Shown here: piece by piece, positions 1 to 12,182 of the stretch | Position numbering within the stretch: the stretch's first letter is position 1 | How the letters are laid out: each line of letters begins with the position of its first letter | From: Saposhnikovia divaricata | Taxonomy: Eukaryota > Streptophyta > Magnoliopsida > Apiales > Apiaceae | Assembly: GCA_036435485.1 (NCBI GenBank) | Contig: CM071598.1 | Coordinates: 106,080,501 to 106,144,500, forward strand | Direction: 5' to 3' | DNA length: 64,000 bases | The notes under the pieces: model-generated | The model's database searches: none | Seen by the model: only the letters and a program-made list of their open reading frames with translations | What the model was told of the DNA's origin: nothing | Program-made: the position numbers and the translations under genes

Positions 1-376
1 AGCCTCTAAGAATATCTTGGAGCTTAATTTTTATTCTCTCTCCTCATTTTTTGAGTTAAGAGTTAAAATAAAGAGCCTTTTAGATATGCTCTTAGAGTCG
101 CAAGGATTACAAAGGTTGTACTTTACATTTACTTTAATTTAATTTAGTTAGTTATATTTTGGTTGAGAAAGACGCTGTATATACAACGACGCAGCGCACA
201 AGATTACCCCCCCTTTCTCTTGCTATTCCTCGTTGGTTGTATCGTGCAATTTGAATTAAACAGCATAGCACCAGAATCATAGTTGAAATTAGCCCTAAAC
301 CCTGATTTTAACATTTTAATTTATACACCCCCCCCCAAGAACCCTAGAACTGAATGTAGATACAAACACCCAGCAG
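1..376 (+). promoter_or_regulatory. 5' flank and predicted first non-coding exon of the FRS gene
   Basis: AT-rich sequence upstream of the FAR1-related gene. No long ORF is credible here. A good splice donor (CAG|GTATAT) lies at 376/377, so the right part is probably a 5' UTR exon. I see no unambiguous TATA box and cannot place the transcription start. Confidence 0.4.
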
Positions 377-854
377 GTATATTAATGGTTAGTTACTCTA
401 TTCTTGATTTTAAAGTTCACACCTTTAGTGTAAATTTTTGTTTTATTAGAATTTTAGTGGTTAAAGTTTGAAACTTTTATATGCAAATTGTTTAATGTGG
501 TTCTTGGTTATAGTTTATTGAAGCCTTTTTTTTTTTGTTTTGATATTGGAATTGGGTGTTATATGTGATTACAAGTTGTTTTTTTTTGGTGCCTTTGGTG
601 TAAATGTGTATGTTTTTATGAAGTATGTATGTATGTATATGCAAAGTTGACTGTGTTTATATGTTTGTTTGCATTGGTATTAGACATTTTGGTGGTTAAA
701 GTTGGAAGCTTTTATATGCATAGTGTTTAATGTGGTATGTGGTTGTAGTTTATTGAAGCATTGCCAAATTGGAATTAGGTGTTGCCTTTGATTGATAGTT
801 GTTGTTTTGTGCTTTTTATAGTGTTCTAAAGTGATGATTTTGAACACAGTTTAG
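377..854 (+). other. Predicted 5' UTR intron of the FRS gene
   Basis: Donor CAG|GTATAT at 377 and acceptor TTTAG|GTTTTG at 854 bound a T-rich, coding-poor stretch just upstream of the start codon. An intron in the 5' leader fits the base composition. It is inferred from splice consensus only. Confidence 0.45.
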
Positions 855-911
855 GTTTTGGGATCAAATGTAACATGGTTCATGTACGGAAGAGATGCAT
901 TGGAGGTAAAC

Positions 912-3900
912 ATGGATAACGAGGTCTTAGAATTTGATATCGGTTTAGGGGGTGGAAGTGTGGGAGATGATGTTGTAGTGGATATTGAAAATGCTCTTGA
1001 TGATGTTGACGAAGATATGGACAATAGCTCACCTGCGGATGGTGCTGGGTTTAGTAGTTCATTGGGGGTTGGTGGTGGTCTACAACTGTTTGTTCCTCAG
1101 GGAGACCCGGACCTTGAGCCTTATGAGGGAATGGAATTTGAATCTGAAGAGGCTGCCAAAGCATTTTATAATTTGTATGCCCGACGTGTTGGCTTTAGCA
1201 CGCGGGTTAGTTCTTCCCGTCGGTCGAGGAAGGATGGGGCAATAATTCAGCGGTCATTTGTTTGTGCCAAAGAAGGGTTCCGTAATTTGAATGAAAAACG
1301 CACTAAGGATAGAGAGATCAAACGTCCCCGCACCATAACACGAGTGGGATGCAAAGCAGCATTGTCTGTGAAGATACAAGAGAATTCTGGAAAATGGATT
1401 GTTTCAGGTTTTGTTAAGGAGCACAATCATGAGCTGGTCCCTCCTGATCAAGTTCATTGCTTACGTTCCCATCGGCAAATCTCAGGTCCTGCTAAGACCT
1501 TGATTGACACCTTGCAGGCAGCTGGGATGGGTCCTCGCCGTATTATGTCAGCCTTGATTAAAGAATATGGAGGTATAAGCAAAGTTGGATTTACTGAGGT
1601 GGACTGCAGGAATTACATGAGAAATAACCGCCAAAAAAGCTCAGAAGGTGACATTCAGCTGCTTTTGGATTATTTGAGACAAATGCATGCGGATAACCCA
1701 TCCTTCTTCTATGCGGTGCAGGGTGACGAAGAACAATTTACTGGTAATGTTTTCTGGGCTGATCCAAAGGCAAGGGAAAACTATACTTACTTTGGTGATA
1801 CCGTCACATTTGACACAACTTACAGGTCAAATAGGTATCGCTTGCCTTTTGCACCTTTTACCGGGGTAAATCATCATGGACAACCAGTGTTGTTTGGGTG
1901 TGCTTTCCTTACAAATGAATCAGAATCATCATTTATCTGGCTATTTAGGACATGGCTTACTGCAATGTCCGGACATCCTCCGGTATCAATTACCACAGAC
2001 TATGATGCATTAATAGGTTCAGCTGTCATGCAGGTCTTTCCACAGGCCTGCCATCGTTTCTGCAAATGGCACATTTTTAAGAAATGCCAAGAAAAGTTGT
2101 CCCATATGTTTCTTCAACATCCAAATTTCGAAGCAGACTTCCATAAGTGTGTAAACTTGACTGATTCGGTGGATGATTTTGAGTCTTTCTGGTTTTCTCT
2201 TGTTGACAAGTATGATCTCAGGGATAATGAATGGCTTCAAACATTGTACTCTGTTCGTCGGCAATGGGTGCTAGTATATATGCGTGATAGCTTTTTTGCA
2301 GAAATGTCTATAACCCAACGCAGTGATAGTATGAACTCTTATTTTGATGGGTATGTGAATGCTTCAACTAGTTTGAGCCAGTTCTTTAAATTATATGAAA
2401 AAGCATTGGAGAGTCGGAATGAGAAAGAAGTAAAAGCTGATTATGACACGATGAACAGTTCTCCTGTTCTGAGGACCCCATCTCCGATGGAGAAACAAGC
2501 ATCTGAGTTGTACACAAGGAAATTATTTACTAGATTCCAGGAGGAGCTAGTTGGGACTCTAACTTTCATGGCTTCAAAAGTGGAGGATGATGGAGAAATC
2601 ACGACTTACCAGGTCGCAAAATATGGGGAGAATCATAAGGCAAACTATGTTAAATTTAATGTCCTGGGTATGAGAGCTAAATGTAGCTGCAAGATGTTTG
2701 AGTTCTCAGGTCTTCTTTGTAGGCATGTGCTGGCTGTCTTTAGAGTAACAAATGTTCTTACTCTTCCATCTCATTATGTTTTGAAAAGATGGACAAGAAA
2801 TGCAAAAAGCAGTATTATCTTGGAAGAGCGTTCTAACAATACATATAGCAGCTATTTGGAGTCTCATATTTTCCGATATAATACTCTACGCCGTGAAGCC
2901 TTTAAATTTGTGGATGAAGGGGCGGAATCAGTTGATACTTACAATGTGGCAATAGATGCTCTACAAGAGGCTTCTAATAGAGTTGATTTTGCCATCAAGA
3001 ATGAGGGGAAAATGGCAACGATGAGTGGGCGTTATAAGGAAGATTTGTCAAGTCGAGCAACTCATAGCACTAGGAATCACCAGGAGGGCATGGGTCAACA
3101 GTTATCTGAGGTGATTAACTTTATCTTGGCACTTTTGCTGTCTGAGATTCATTCTTTTACTGTTTTACATGTTAAGTATGGTCCTTTACATGTTAGATTT
3201 TATAGGAAAAGTTTTACTTCTCCGTGCTTTCTCTTTGTATTTTGTGTGAAACTTTCCAAATACAACTTATTAGTTTTTTTTTTCTTTCTAGTTTTTACTT
3301 TAAGTGTTATTGCAAATTTGCAATGAAAAATTGTTGTGATTAATTAACTTCCGCCTCTAGTAAGTAGATAAGTTTATAACTTATCCAAAGGTGATGTCCC
3401 CAAGATAGAGAAAAGTAAATTGATGGAAGACTGTTAGACACCATAATGCTGTTACCGTTAAATGTTATTTCTAGGTACAACCTTGAGGCCATGCCCGGAA
3501 ACAAGGGACCTTTAAGGGGTCATTTAGTGAATTAGTCGTGATTTTACATTTTCAGAGATGTGTTTATTTTGCCGAGCCTCTCTCTTCAGTGGATCTAAAT
3601 TGATGATATTTCAGAACTAGCCCAAGATGGACAAATCACAGCAATAATACTTACATGAAATAAAAATTTCAATAATCAAATATGAGCCCTAATAGTAATC
3701 TGAATATTTTTGTTATCTGTAACCTTGAATCCTATCATGATAATATTACATGTATTCATAATCAAGGTCAATCTCTAAAATATACTTAATAAGGGCTATT
3801 TGGGTCTCTAAGCACAAAAGTTAGCCTGTAGGATGAAGGCTTCCCTAACACTTGTAAATTCCTAGCCACTCTCACAACCAATGGGGGACACCTTAAGAGT

Positions 3901-6900
3901 TCTCCCCCTTCTCACATAGAGGTAGGGCATGGCTTCCCTCAAACCCACACTGTCGGCCCGGATTAGGCCTCATTAAATTCACACTCTTGGACCAGGCCTC
4001 CTAATATGCTGTCTACCTGATCTCTGGAGGGTGTATATCTTTTGGATCATGTGCATTGGCCTTGGCTGATCCTCATCATTCCCCTGCAGGCTTTGCTCAC
4101 CCCTCTGTATTCTGGGATCTTTCTGTATAAATAGCTTTAGCCTACGTCGGTCCACCTAAACTTATAAACATACTAGATACATCTTTCCAATCATGTCATA
4201 TTAGGGGAACAGGTATCAGGACAATGATATTGGCATGGATTTCCAACAATAAAACTCAGACATCTAACAGTTTCAGCAATCGATATAAACATGAATTATC
4301 CATAACCTCGATTTCTATGTACAGTAAAGATGGACAATCTTTCCTCATCAAATTCAGCCTCTAAATGATAAGCTTTCCTAATCTTATTTTAAGAGATATT
4401 CATATTATATCAACCATGATAGTAAGTTGCAAAAAACACATTCTTCTGAATATTGGTCTTCGAAGGTCCATACTGCTGTTTGACCCATGTTTCTTTAAGC
4501 CTTCCATGGCTTTCCTGCATTTAGGTTAAGGTTCGTTGTATTTAATATTCTCTGTTCAGCACTGATTTCCTTGCAGAGTTGCAGGTCACCTACCTCAGAT
4601 ACCCTATTTGGCATAACCCATAGAAGACACTTGTGGACTTGTAAGATCGCTGAAATAATGAGTTCCACGATGAGCAGAATTGGATGAATTTCCCACGTTT
4701 ATATAGATGTCTATACATGTTTACATATAACTGATATTGGTCGTACAAGTGAATAATAGAATATTAGCCGTGTTTACTTGTGTGTCATGATTAAAGATTA
4801 GAAATTAGTTGTTTACGGTATGAAATGATATTTGGATATACCATGTTCATATGCAATTAAATATATTTAATGACACATTAGCGATGCATATAGATACTGT
4901 AACATTAATGATATTTAATCTCTCTGTATTTCTAGGGCTAATGTAACGACATTAGCCAGCCATAGTCATTCCTAATCGTCTTTGGTTCAATTAAATCAAT
5001 TTTAATACAACAGAGAAGAAAGCTGGAGTCCTTTCCAATTCTTCATTGTTGTTTCCAATTTTTCAAAAGTTCTTCAATCCTTACATTTTTATTTTCCTTT
5101 TAATTTAATCATTCCATTAGTTTGAATTTTTAATAGGTAGTGCAAGTGCATACAGGTCCTTTTTGAATAAATGATTACTAATATAACAAATGAACCAGTT
5201 TACTAGTGAATGAAAAAGGGAAAAGGAAAAACCTTACTTATACTATTTGAAGAGGAGGGTTGGATGCACGCAGCTGTACCCTACTCAAGAGAGTAGAGAG
5301 GCTGTTTCCAAAAATGAGCCCCAACATGTCAGGTACTAGAGTCGAAACCGTTACCTCTCGTCATAGATTGGGCACCTCAACCACTGGGCCAACGAGACAA
5401 TAAGTAATTTACATGCCGAGCTGCGACACTTATAATTATTTGTAGAATCATATCCAAAGATTTGAAAATTTCTAAAGTTGATACTTGTACTTCTTGATGT
5501 GTTCCTGATGCAGGACAGCCCGTTAAGAAGCCCAGAGAAATTATTTGGGAACAATATTTTAGGCTTTGGAAGCCCATTAGTTAGAGTATTCTAGAATCCC
5601 TTAATTATATTAAATATTTCCTAATAATTGATGCAGGACAGCCCGTTAAGAAGCCCAAAGAAACTATTTGGGAACAATATTTTAGGCTTTGGAAGCCCAT
5701 TAGTTAGAGTATTCTAGGATCCCTTAATTATATTAATTATTACTTTATTTAAATTAGGAAATATTGTTTAGGATTCCTGTAAATATTGGATTGATTATCA
5801 AATCAGATTATTATGATTGATATTTGATATCTTCTTGTGAATTGTTCTCTGCGTGAGAAGTATCTGACCAATTATCCACTAAACCCTAATTTAGACCCAT
5901 CCCCCATCAAAAGTGGTATCAAGAGCCATCTTCCTGCCACCAACCAGCCACCAACAACCGCCAATAGCCGCCGGCAGTCGCCAACAACCGCCAACAGCCA
6001 CCAGCGATTACCAACAACCCCAACAGCCATCAAAAGCCATTGTTCCTCACTCTACACACCGCTAAATCAAACTACATCACCCATAAAATCTCTACCCAAT
6101 TATTTTCTCTTGGAACTTACATCAAACACTTCACATACATAAACAATACATAAGCGCTCCAGCATATTCCATTCAACACAAGTTCAAGCACCATCTATTT
6201 TCTCTTTCAGCCTATTAATTGGTATTCAGGCCACTCTTATTATTGAAACCAGCCCCTGGTCTTCCCAGGATTCACAACACAGTCCCTCGGGTTCAAAAAT
6301 TCTGCAACAGACCCTATCCCTAAGCTTCTAATTTTGACAGTCCTGCCTAGAAAAAAAAATAATGGTGAATGCTAATGAAGTTAATGCAATACTTGAAGGA
6401 CATATCCAAGAGCAAGAGAAGAAGAATGCAGAGTATAAATTTTCAATTGATGAGTTGAAACAACAGATGGCTGCTATGATTAGGCAACAAACAGCCATGC
6501 AAAATAGTATTAATCTATTGATTGGTCATGTTGAACTAATTAAAGAGCCGCCTAAAAATCAAAGGGATGTTGTTAACGAGCCTCACGATCTAGTTAGAGG
6601 AGTAAAGCTAGAGGTTCCTGAATTTAATGGCGATATTCGTGGAGATGTGTTTCTTGATTGGATACATAGATTGGAGAGTTTCTTCAGGTGGCATAATATG
6701 AGTGATGCAAGGAAAATCTATTTTGCTGAAGCTAAACTACGAGGTACAACTCGTATGTGGTGGGATAAAGAAAAGGAGAGCAATCGTCATGTTGGTAGAG
6801 GAGAAATATTGTTATGGGAAGAAATGAAAGCTTCAATGCAACAACATTTTCTGCCGGCTAACTACAAGCAACAAAACCATATCAAGTTTATCCAACTGAG

Positions 6901-9588
6901 GCAAGATAATCTTTCTGTGGCTGATTATACTAGTAAGTTTTATCATTTGTCCACTCGTTCAGATTTTAATCTTGATGAAAGTAGCTTGGTTAGCATGTAT
7001 CGATCTGGTTTGAAGCCTGCTATTGCTAAAAGAATGTCCGGGAATCTTATTACTCTCTAACTGATATAATGCAAGCTGCTCAACAAATTGAGGAAGAGTT
7101 GTTTGGCAATTTCGAGGAAACCCTTACCTCGAGTTAAAAGTCACCGGGCTTATTGTCTAGCGTTAATCAGGGACGAGTTTCACCCCCGCGACAGAATTCG
7201 TACAATAAAATCAGCAAAATTTAGCCTGATAAGGATCTCAAGTGCTTTAACTGCAACGGGACAGGTCATAAATATTTTGAGTGTCCTTCTCCAAAAACAC
7301 CAAACCCGGGTAAAAAAGTAACATTCATTGAAAAAGGTGAAGAATTCCCTCCAGATGGTTATAACGAGACGACTGATGAGGAACAAAAGGTGTGTGATGA
7401 GTTAGAAAATTGTCTTGGAGCTATGCAGTCATCACACTTAGGGCGAGAATACTAAAGTTGTTCAAGCACATAATCGTTTTCAGACTAGAGCTACATGTTT
7501 TGGTAAAACCTGCTCCGTGATTATTGACACCGGTAGTTGTACGAATGTGATATCTAGTGATACAGTTCGACAATTGGGCTTGAAGGTGGAGCCTCATCCC
7601 GAGCCTTATGACATAGCATGGATTGATAATACAAAGCTGCGAGTGCGGGAACGATGTCTGGTGACATTTTCAATTGGGAATTTCAAAGACAAAGTTATGT
7701 GTGATGTCTTGCCTGTCAAGCTCTGCAACATTATTTTGGGACGTCCATGGCTTTCTGATCGTGATGCACATCATGCTGCTCGTCCTAACACTTATTCTGT
7801 TGTCAAAGGAGGCACAACTTATACTCTTACTTGTGCTTGCCCTCATGTGCCGCTCTTGCGTAAATCTTTGGTGCTTCATCGTGTTCCTTATGTTTTATTT
7901 AACTCGACGGAGTCGAGTTCTTTTCAGCGGAGGAGAATTGATGCAGGACAGCCCGTTAAGAAGCCCAAAGAAACTATTTGGGAACAATGTTTTAGGCTTT
8001 GGAAGCCCATTAGTTAGAGTATTCTAGAATCCTTTAATTATATTAATTATTACCTTATTTAAATTAGGAAATATTGTTTAGGATTCCTATAAATATTGGA
8101 TTGATTATTATAAGCAAATCAGATTATTATGATTGATATTTGATATCTTCTTGTGTGAATTGTTCTCTGCGTGAGAAGTATCTGACCAATTATCCACTAA
8201 ACCCTAATTTAGACCCATCCCCCATCAGTTCCCATGCCCGCTTCCCGTACTAGAGTCCGGGTAACGTAGATAGAATTTAATTTAACAAATTGATAACTAA
8301 AGCTGCTTCATCTTCCATATCCCTATTGATTCTACTCATGGAAAGGTTCTTTTTTTTTTTTTTTTTTTTCCATTTACCATATACTATTTTTATGCATTTG
8401 GTAAATGAGATCTAAAATAACCAGGGACATATTAATTGAACTCAACCTCTGGCCTTATTCAATTCCTCAAAGTTAGTCATTTAACAGATAATTTTTTGCC
8501 GAAGCCTAAGCAATCTGCAGCAAAAACTGTCATTGTTAAGGGGTCTTCCATAGCCCCTCTGGCAAGATGATGCAATTAGTCCCTTAACTTTTTCAGAAAT
8601 ATGGGCTATATAGAATGGTCAATGCTGATCTTCACCTATTTTAAGTGAACTCAAATCCTTTATAGTGATTTTTTCTCCTTGTTACGTCCAGTACACTTTC
8701 CAAAATAATTACTTTTTAATTTAACCACAACTAATATTACAATTGAATACTTGTCATCCTGCATGGAACTGGAAGAAACCATTGGAGAGGAATTAACTTT
8801 ATCTCCATTAAAGTTTAATTACTAACACAGACTGTGTTGATGTCAACTTAATATGACTTCTTTCTCCTCGGTAAATCTAAGAACTTGGGTCTTTCCAAAA
8901 CCTGCTCTTTTGATATTTATTACTAAATAATACTTTCATTCATCAAATTTGAACTTATGATTAAATGGATTCTTATGATGAAGGAACTACCTAAGTGGCA
9001 CTCCTGAATTTTCTTTGTTTTATGTGTTTTCATCAGTTAATTGTGTTAAATTGTTATAAATAGGTGGTTGAGTCATGCAAGTGTAATATCCCGATATAAA
9101 TGACTGCTTCGGGCTTATATATTATGAAACACAATTTTCTTTAGCTAATTGTTGAAGTCCTTGTATACATTTGTCTGTATTGTTCTTGTTAAATGCCGAT
9201 TATCTGGCCAGCAGTTAAAGTATTTGTAGTATCAGCTTTAGGAATTTTAATGTCTGTTTTTTAATACCCTCGTCATGATTGTTATTGGTCGACTGTTTCA
9301 TGAGCTAATACTAAGAGGATTCTTCATCCTACATATATTTACTTTGATAAGTTAATTGTGTCGGTGATTACAATACAATATTTATAATTGAAAGTTTTGT
9401 GTCTTATATGGTAGGATGATCTGGACAAGAAGATTCAAGAACTTACTGAAGAACTGGACAGCGCAAATAGAAAGTCTGAATTTTATAGGGTGAACCTGCT
9501 TTCGGTACTCAAGGATATTGAGCAACATAAACAACAGCTCTCTCTCAAAGTTGAAAACATAAAGCTTACCCTGAGTGACTTGTCCTGA
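912..9588 (+). CDS. FRS5: FAR1-RELATED SEQUENCE 5-like transcription factor (two coding exons)
   Basis: Coding exons are 912-3110 and 9415-9588, joined in phase 0 (GAG|GTGATT donor, TAG|GATGAT acceptor), giving 790 aa. The ATG at 912 is preferred to the in-frame ATG at 858 because it gives a length close to Arabidopsis FRS5. FAR1/FRS proteins are nuclear, light-signalling regulators derived from Mutator transposases. Visible domains are: acidic N-terminus (1-70); FAR1 DNA-binding zinc domain (about 74-175, C118, C147, H171, H173); MULE transposase core (about 245-400, Asp301 in FDTTY and Asp363 in TTDYD); SWIM zinc finger (C591, C593, C603, H605). The 57-residue last exon is a charged, coiled-coil-like tail. 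If the last intron is retained, translation runs on to 3326 and replaces that tail with a hydrophobic one. The exon-1 assignment is secure; FRS5 orthology rests on recalled similarity. Confidence 0.93.
5250..5398 (-). repeat. tRNA-derived SINE
   Basis: Read on the - strand, the element opens with a pol III A-box-like block (TGGCCCAGTGG) and, about 35 bp on, a B-box-like block (GGTTTCGACTC). The 3' half has the GGAAACAGCCTCTCTAC ... GCTGCGTGCATCC core shared by many angiosperm SINE families. No convincing target-site duplication or tail was found, so the ends are approximate. Confidence 0.75.
5506..5909 (+). repeat. 5' LTR with duplicated first 123 bp
   Basis: The first 123 bp (5506-5628) are repeated in tandem at 5629 onward, so this LTR is 404 bp against 289 bp for the 3' LTR. 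The TSD adjoins the outer copy, so the duplication lies inside the inserted unit. Confidence 0.85.
5914..5927 (+). promoter_or_regulatory. Primer binding site (initiator tRNA-Met type)
   Basis: TGGTATCAAGAGCC lies 4 bp inside the 5' LTR end. It is the usual plant iMet-type primer site with one extra A. Confidence 0.8.
6362..7310 (+). pseudogene. Retrotransposon gag, frameshifted
   Basis: The first open segment (6362-7060, 232 codons) is a coiled-coil N-terminus followed by a typical retrotransposon gag domain with the WWDK motif and a Leu/Arg-rich helix region. The reading frame breaks near 7050, apparently by a one-base loss. A CX2CX4HX4C zinc knuckle is still readable at about 7235-7290 in another frame. 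The product would be a capsid precursor that packages element RNA, but this copy cannot make it full length. Confidence 0.8.
7517..8017 (+). pseudogene. Retrotransposon aspartic protease, reading into the 3' LTR
   Basis: The ORF starts at the retropepsin active site (DTGS, residues 4-7) and continues through a typical ILGRPWL flap-side motif. It then crosses the purine tract (about 7928-7938) and stops inside the LTR at 8017. Protease abutting the LTR shows that everything downstream of protease in a normal Ty3 pol has been lost. The role would be gag processing. Upstream frames linking it to gag are broken. Confidence 0.75.
7939..8227 (+). repeat. 3' LTR of the gag/protease element
   Basis: 289 bp, TGATGCAGG...CCCATCA, preceded by the purine-rich GCGGAGGAGAAT. 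It lacks the 123-bp duplication of the 5' LTR and is followed by the TSD GTTCC. Confidence 0.88.
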
Positions 9589-10215
9589 GAGACGGTATGT
9601 AAAGGTACCTCATAATTAGTATTCTTCTCTATTAAGGAAGGTTGTGGGCTTACATTTTGTTGATAAAGTGCCTCATATCTCTTAGTTAATTGCTTCCACA
9701 TTCGAAACTTGTTTTTTTTTTTGTAAAGTTGTTAAGCTTTGCCTTGCAGATTGTTGATATAAAACCATTGAATTATTTTCATATACAAGGTGTTTCGTAA
9801 TTCAGCTAAACCATTATAGCAAACATTGAGCTCCCAGATTGCAACTTTAAATAATACCAAGGTGGAAAATTTCTAATATAATGTTAGTTTATAATAACTT
9901 TATAAGATGCCAGAGGGAGGACCTCTGAAAAGCGTCTTTAAAATTTAAATTGTGGTTTGAAAGACTCTTCATACTAAATTTAGCATAGCTTGGCCGTAAC
10001 TTTAAATATAGTAGCCTTGCAATATTTAAAGTTAAAAAGTAAATATTTATTTTTTTAGAGAACTGTACCTCTATAGTTTATAGCAATCTGTAGTTTGATT
10101 TATTTGGGACCGTGATAGCATCCATATCTGTGTAGAGTCTAATTACTAGAGATCTATCGACTAGGAGAGAACATATGTTTATCAACTTAAATGCAATACC
10201 CCCGATAGCTGCTAT

Positions 10216-11187
10216 TGGGGGTGTTTGGAAGTTAAAGGTTTGAGAAAAAGTTAGAGGTTTAAGCTAATTTAGAGGTTTGACCATTTGAAACCTCTAATAT
10301 TAGTGTTTGGTAGTTAGCGAATTGAAATAGCTTTTTGGATTGAAATATCTTTTTGGACTAAAAAGCTAATTTTCAAAAAGCTACTTGGAGGAGCCTTTTC
10401 AATTAGAGGATTGTGACATTTGTAGTTAATATACAAACAGCTAATTACCAAACAATTTCATATAAAACATTTAAGAGTAAACTTCAAAGTGATGGCCAGA
10501 TTTTACACTCATTTTCAAAAAAGTGGCCAGACTTTCAATTTTGCAAAATGGTGGCCAAACTTACCTTTTTCCTTTCAAAAAGGTGGCTGCAGACGATTTT
10601 CAGCTTTTTGATAAGGGTAAAATGGGAAAAAAATGCTAGAAATCTCAAAAATTGTCCACAAAAATTCCCAAATTAATATGTGTCACCATATGATTGATTA
10701 TATTCGTAATAATAATAATAATGCCCCCCATATATGTACATCAATTCACCAAAAAATCCACAAATATTAGTTGTCAAGATTTAATTAGTCAATTTATGTG
10801 CATGCATGGGGGCATTATTATTATTATTATTACGAATATAACCAATCATATGGTGATACATATTAATTTGGGGATTTTTTGGATAATTTTTGTGATTTTT
10901 AGCATTTATTTTTAGTAAAATAACATTTTTTCCCATTTTACCCCTGCCAAAAAAGTTGAAAATCGCATACAGCCACCTTTTTGAAAGGAAAAAGACAAGT
11001 TTGACCACCATTTTGCAAAGTTGAAAGTCTGGCCAATTTTTTGAAAATGAGTGTAAAATCTGGCCGTCACTTTGAAATTTACTCAACATTTAATTTAATC
11101 CGTTAGTCAAAACAGCTAACTCAATCTGTTAATCAAAACAGTTAACCGAATCCGCTAATAGCTAAAAGCTAATTGCCAAACATGACC
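10216..11187. mobile_element. Probable hAT-like MITE hosting a nested MULE element
   Basis: The left end (GGGTGTTTGG) and right end (CCAAACATGACC) form short inverted termini, and both flanks share AGCTAATT-type subterminal repeats. Removing the nested 10475-11084 element and one TSD leaves about 350 bp. I found no clear 8-bp TSD, so the superfamily call is tentative. Confidence 0.4.
10475..11084. mobile_element. Mutator-type foldback MITE with 9-bp TSD
   Basis: A 610-bp element made of two long inverted arms of roughly 250 bp each. The ends are GAGTAAACTTCAAAGTG and, on the opposite strand, GAGTAAATTTCAAAGTG. It is flanked by perfect 9-bp copies of AACATTTAA (10466-10474 and 11085-11093). 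Long terminal inverted repeats with a 9-bp TSD are diagnostic of non-autonomous Mutator-like elements. The (AAT)n block is mirrored across the centre. Short ORFs here are palindrome by-products. Confidence 0.88.
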
Positions 11188-11829
11188 ATTTACTCGCTTT
11201 TTGTAACTATACCCAAGTTTTCTCGTCCGAGCTGTTAACCCCAAGTCCATTTTTTTAAAATTACAGATGATAATGTTTCTGGTGACATGCTTAAAGCGTT
11301 GGGTAGTCAAGGAGATGGAAAATCAACCAGCAATGGTATCCCATTGAACGTCTATCTTTTTAATCAAGGATCCCCATCTTTATATTTTACTCCATTCAGA
11401 ATAGATGAGAAGGTGCTAGTCAAGACACTGACTTAAGATTGTACATGATATAGTTTTGTGTTTTCGTTTTCCTTTTTATTGTGCATATAATGTCTCAATG
11501 AATGGGGTTGTTCCATTGGTATGTTATGTGGGCTGGACAAGTAGTCCTAAAACATATATTTCTATCTGAAGAAAAGGTACAGCTAGCTTGAGATCATTTT
11601 CTCCCGAGCATCTCCAATAGAGGTTGCTAACCATTAACAAATCATCAAATATATTAATTTTTTATTTTCTCACTCATACAAATCATTCTTGGCAACTTTT
11701 ATAAAAAAATTGTTCCAATAGTTGGCAACCACAAAGTTGCCAATGCGGTTCCCTACGTAAATCAGAGAAATGATATAATAGAAGGAGATAATATAAAAGT
11801 GGATATAAATAAATAAATAAATAAATATA

Positions 11830-12165
11830 GGCCTTTACTCCATAAAGAACACTCTTATATAAAAAACAATAAAGAACATTATAAAATCATTTATTCCAAT
11901 AAATCTAATGGCCCCGCCGTCAGGGGCACCCAATACAAAAAATTCTTTTTTCTCTCTCTTTCCACTCAGAAAAAAAAATCACTGTTCATTGATGACGTCA
12001 ACAATGACGTCATCATGAACAGTGATTTTTTTTTTGCTGAATGGAAAGAAGGTAAAAAAATAAGAACATTTTATATTGGGTGTCATGACGGAACTCTTAG
12101 ATTCGATTAAATATGAGTGTTATTATGATGTTCTTTATATAAGATGTTCTTCATGGAGTGCAACT
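11830..12165 (+). mobile_element. Hairpin MITE copy A
   Basis: An imperfect palindrome of about 336 bp. The left arm starts GGCCTTTACTCCAT and the right arm ends ATGGAGTGCAAC. The centre carries two TGACGTCA palindromes, the canonical bZIP core. It is bounded on the right by (TA)n and on the left by ATAAATAAATATA. Confidence 0.75.
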
Positions 12166-12182
12166 TTATATATATATATATA

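Larger units (their letters stand above)
5506..8227 (+). mobile_element. Non-autonomous Ty3-type LTR element with gag and protease only
   Basis: LTRs start TGATGCAGG and end CCCATCA. The insertion is flanked by a perfect 5-bp TSD, GTTCC (5501-5505 and 8228-8232). Inside are an iMet-type primer site, a frameshifted gag with zinc knuckle, an aspartic protease (DTGS), and a purine tract right before the 3' LTR. Reverse transcriptase, RNase H and integrase are absent, so the element must rely on a partner. The layout resembles the gag-only (TR-GAG) class known in plants, with a protease added. Confidence 0.88.
3111..9414 (+). other. Last coding intron of the FRS gene, enlarged by insertions
   Basis: A 6.3-kb intron separates the long first coding exon from the short tail exon. 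It contains the SINE (5250-5398) and the LTR element (5506-8227) listed separately. In 3327-5249 and 8233-9414 I see only AT-rich non-coding sequence, with a poly-T run near 8350-8370. The tail exon is intact, so splicing across the insertions is presumably maintained. Confidence 0.8.
9589..11600 (+). other. 3' UTR of the FRS gene with a predicted intron
   Basis: Six bases after the stop is a strong donor (ACG|GTATGT, 9595). The best acceptor is TTACAG|ATGATA at 11266/11267, followed by about 300 bp of plausible last-exon sequence. Such a junction only 6 nt past the stop should not trigger nonsense-mediated decay. The intron holds the MITEs at 10216-11187. No polyadenylation site can be fixed; AATGAA near 11498 is a candidate. 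Confidence 0.45.

Noticed and set aside
5837..6142. 101-codon Pro/Ser-rich ORF spanning LTR and leader of the gag element
   Set aside because: It crosses the LTR border and primer site, so it is leader sequence, not a gene.
10413..11089. Several 70-100 codon ORFs on both strands
   Set aside because: Mirror-image products of the MULE foldback palindrome, with no family resemblance.
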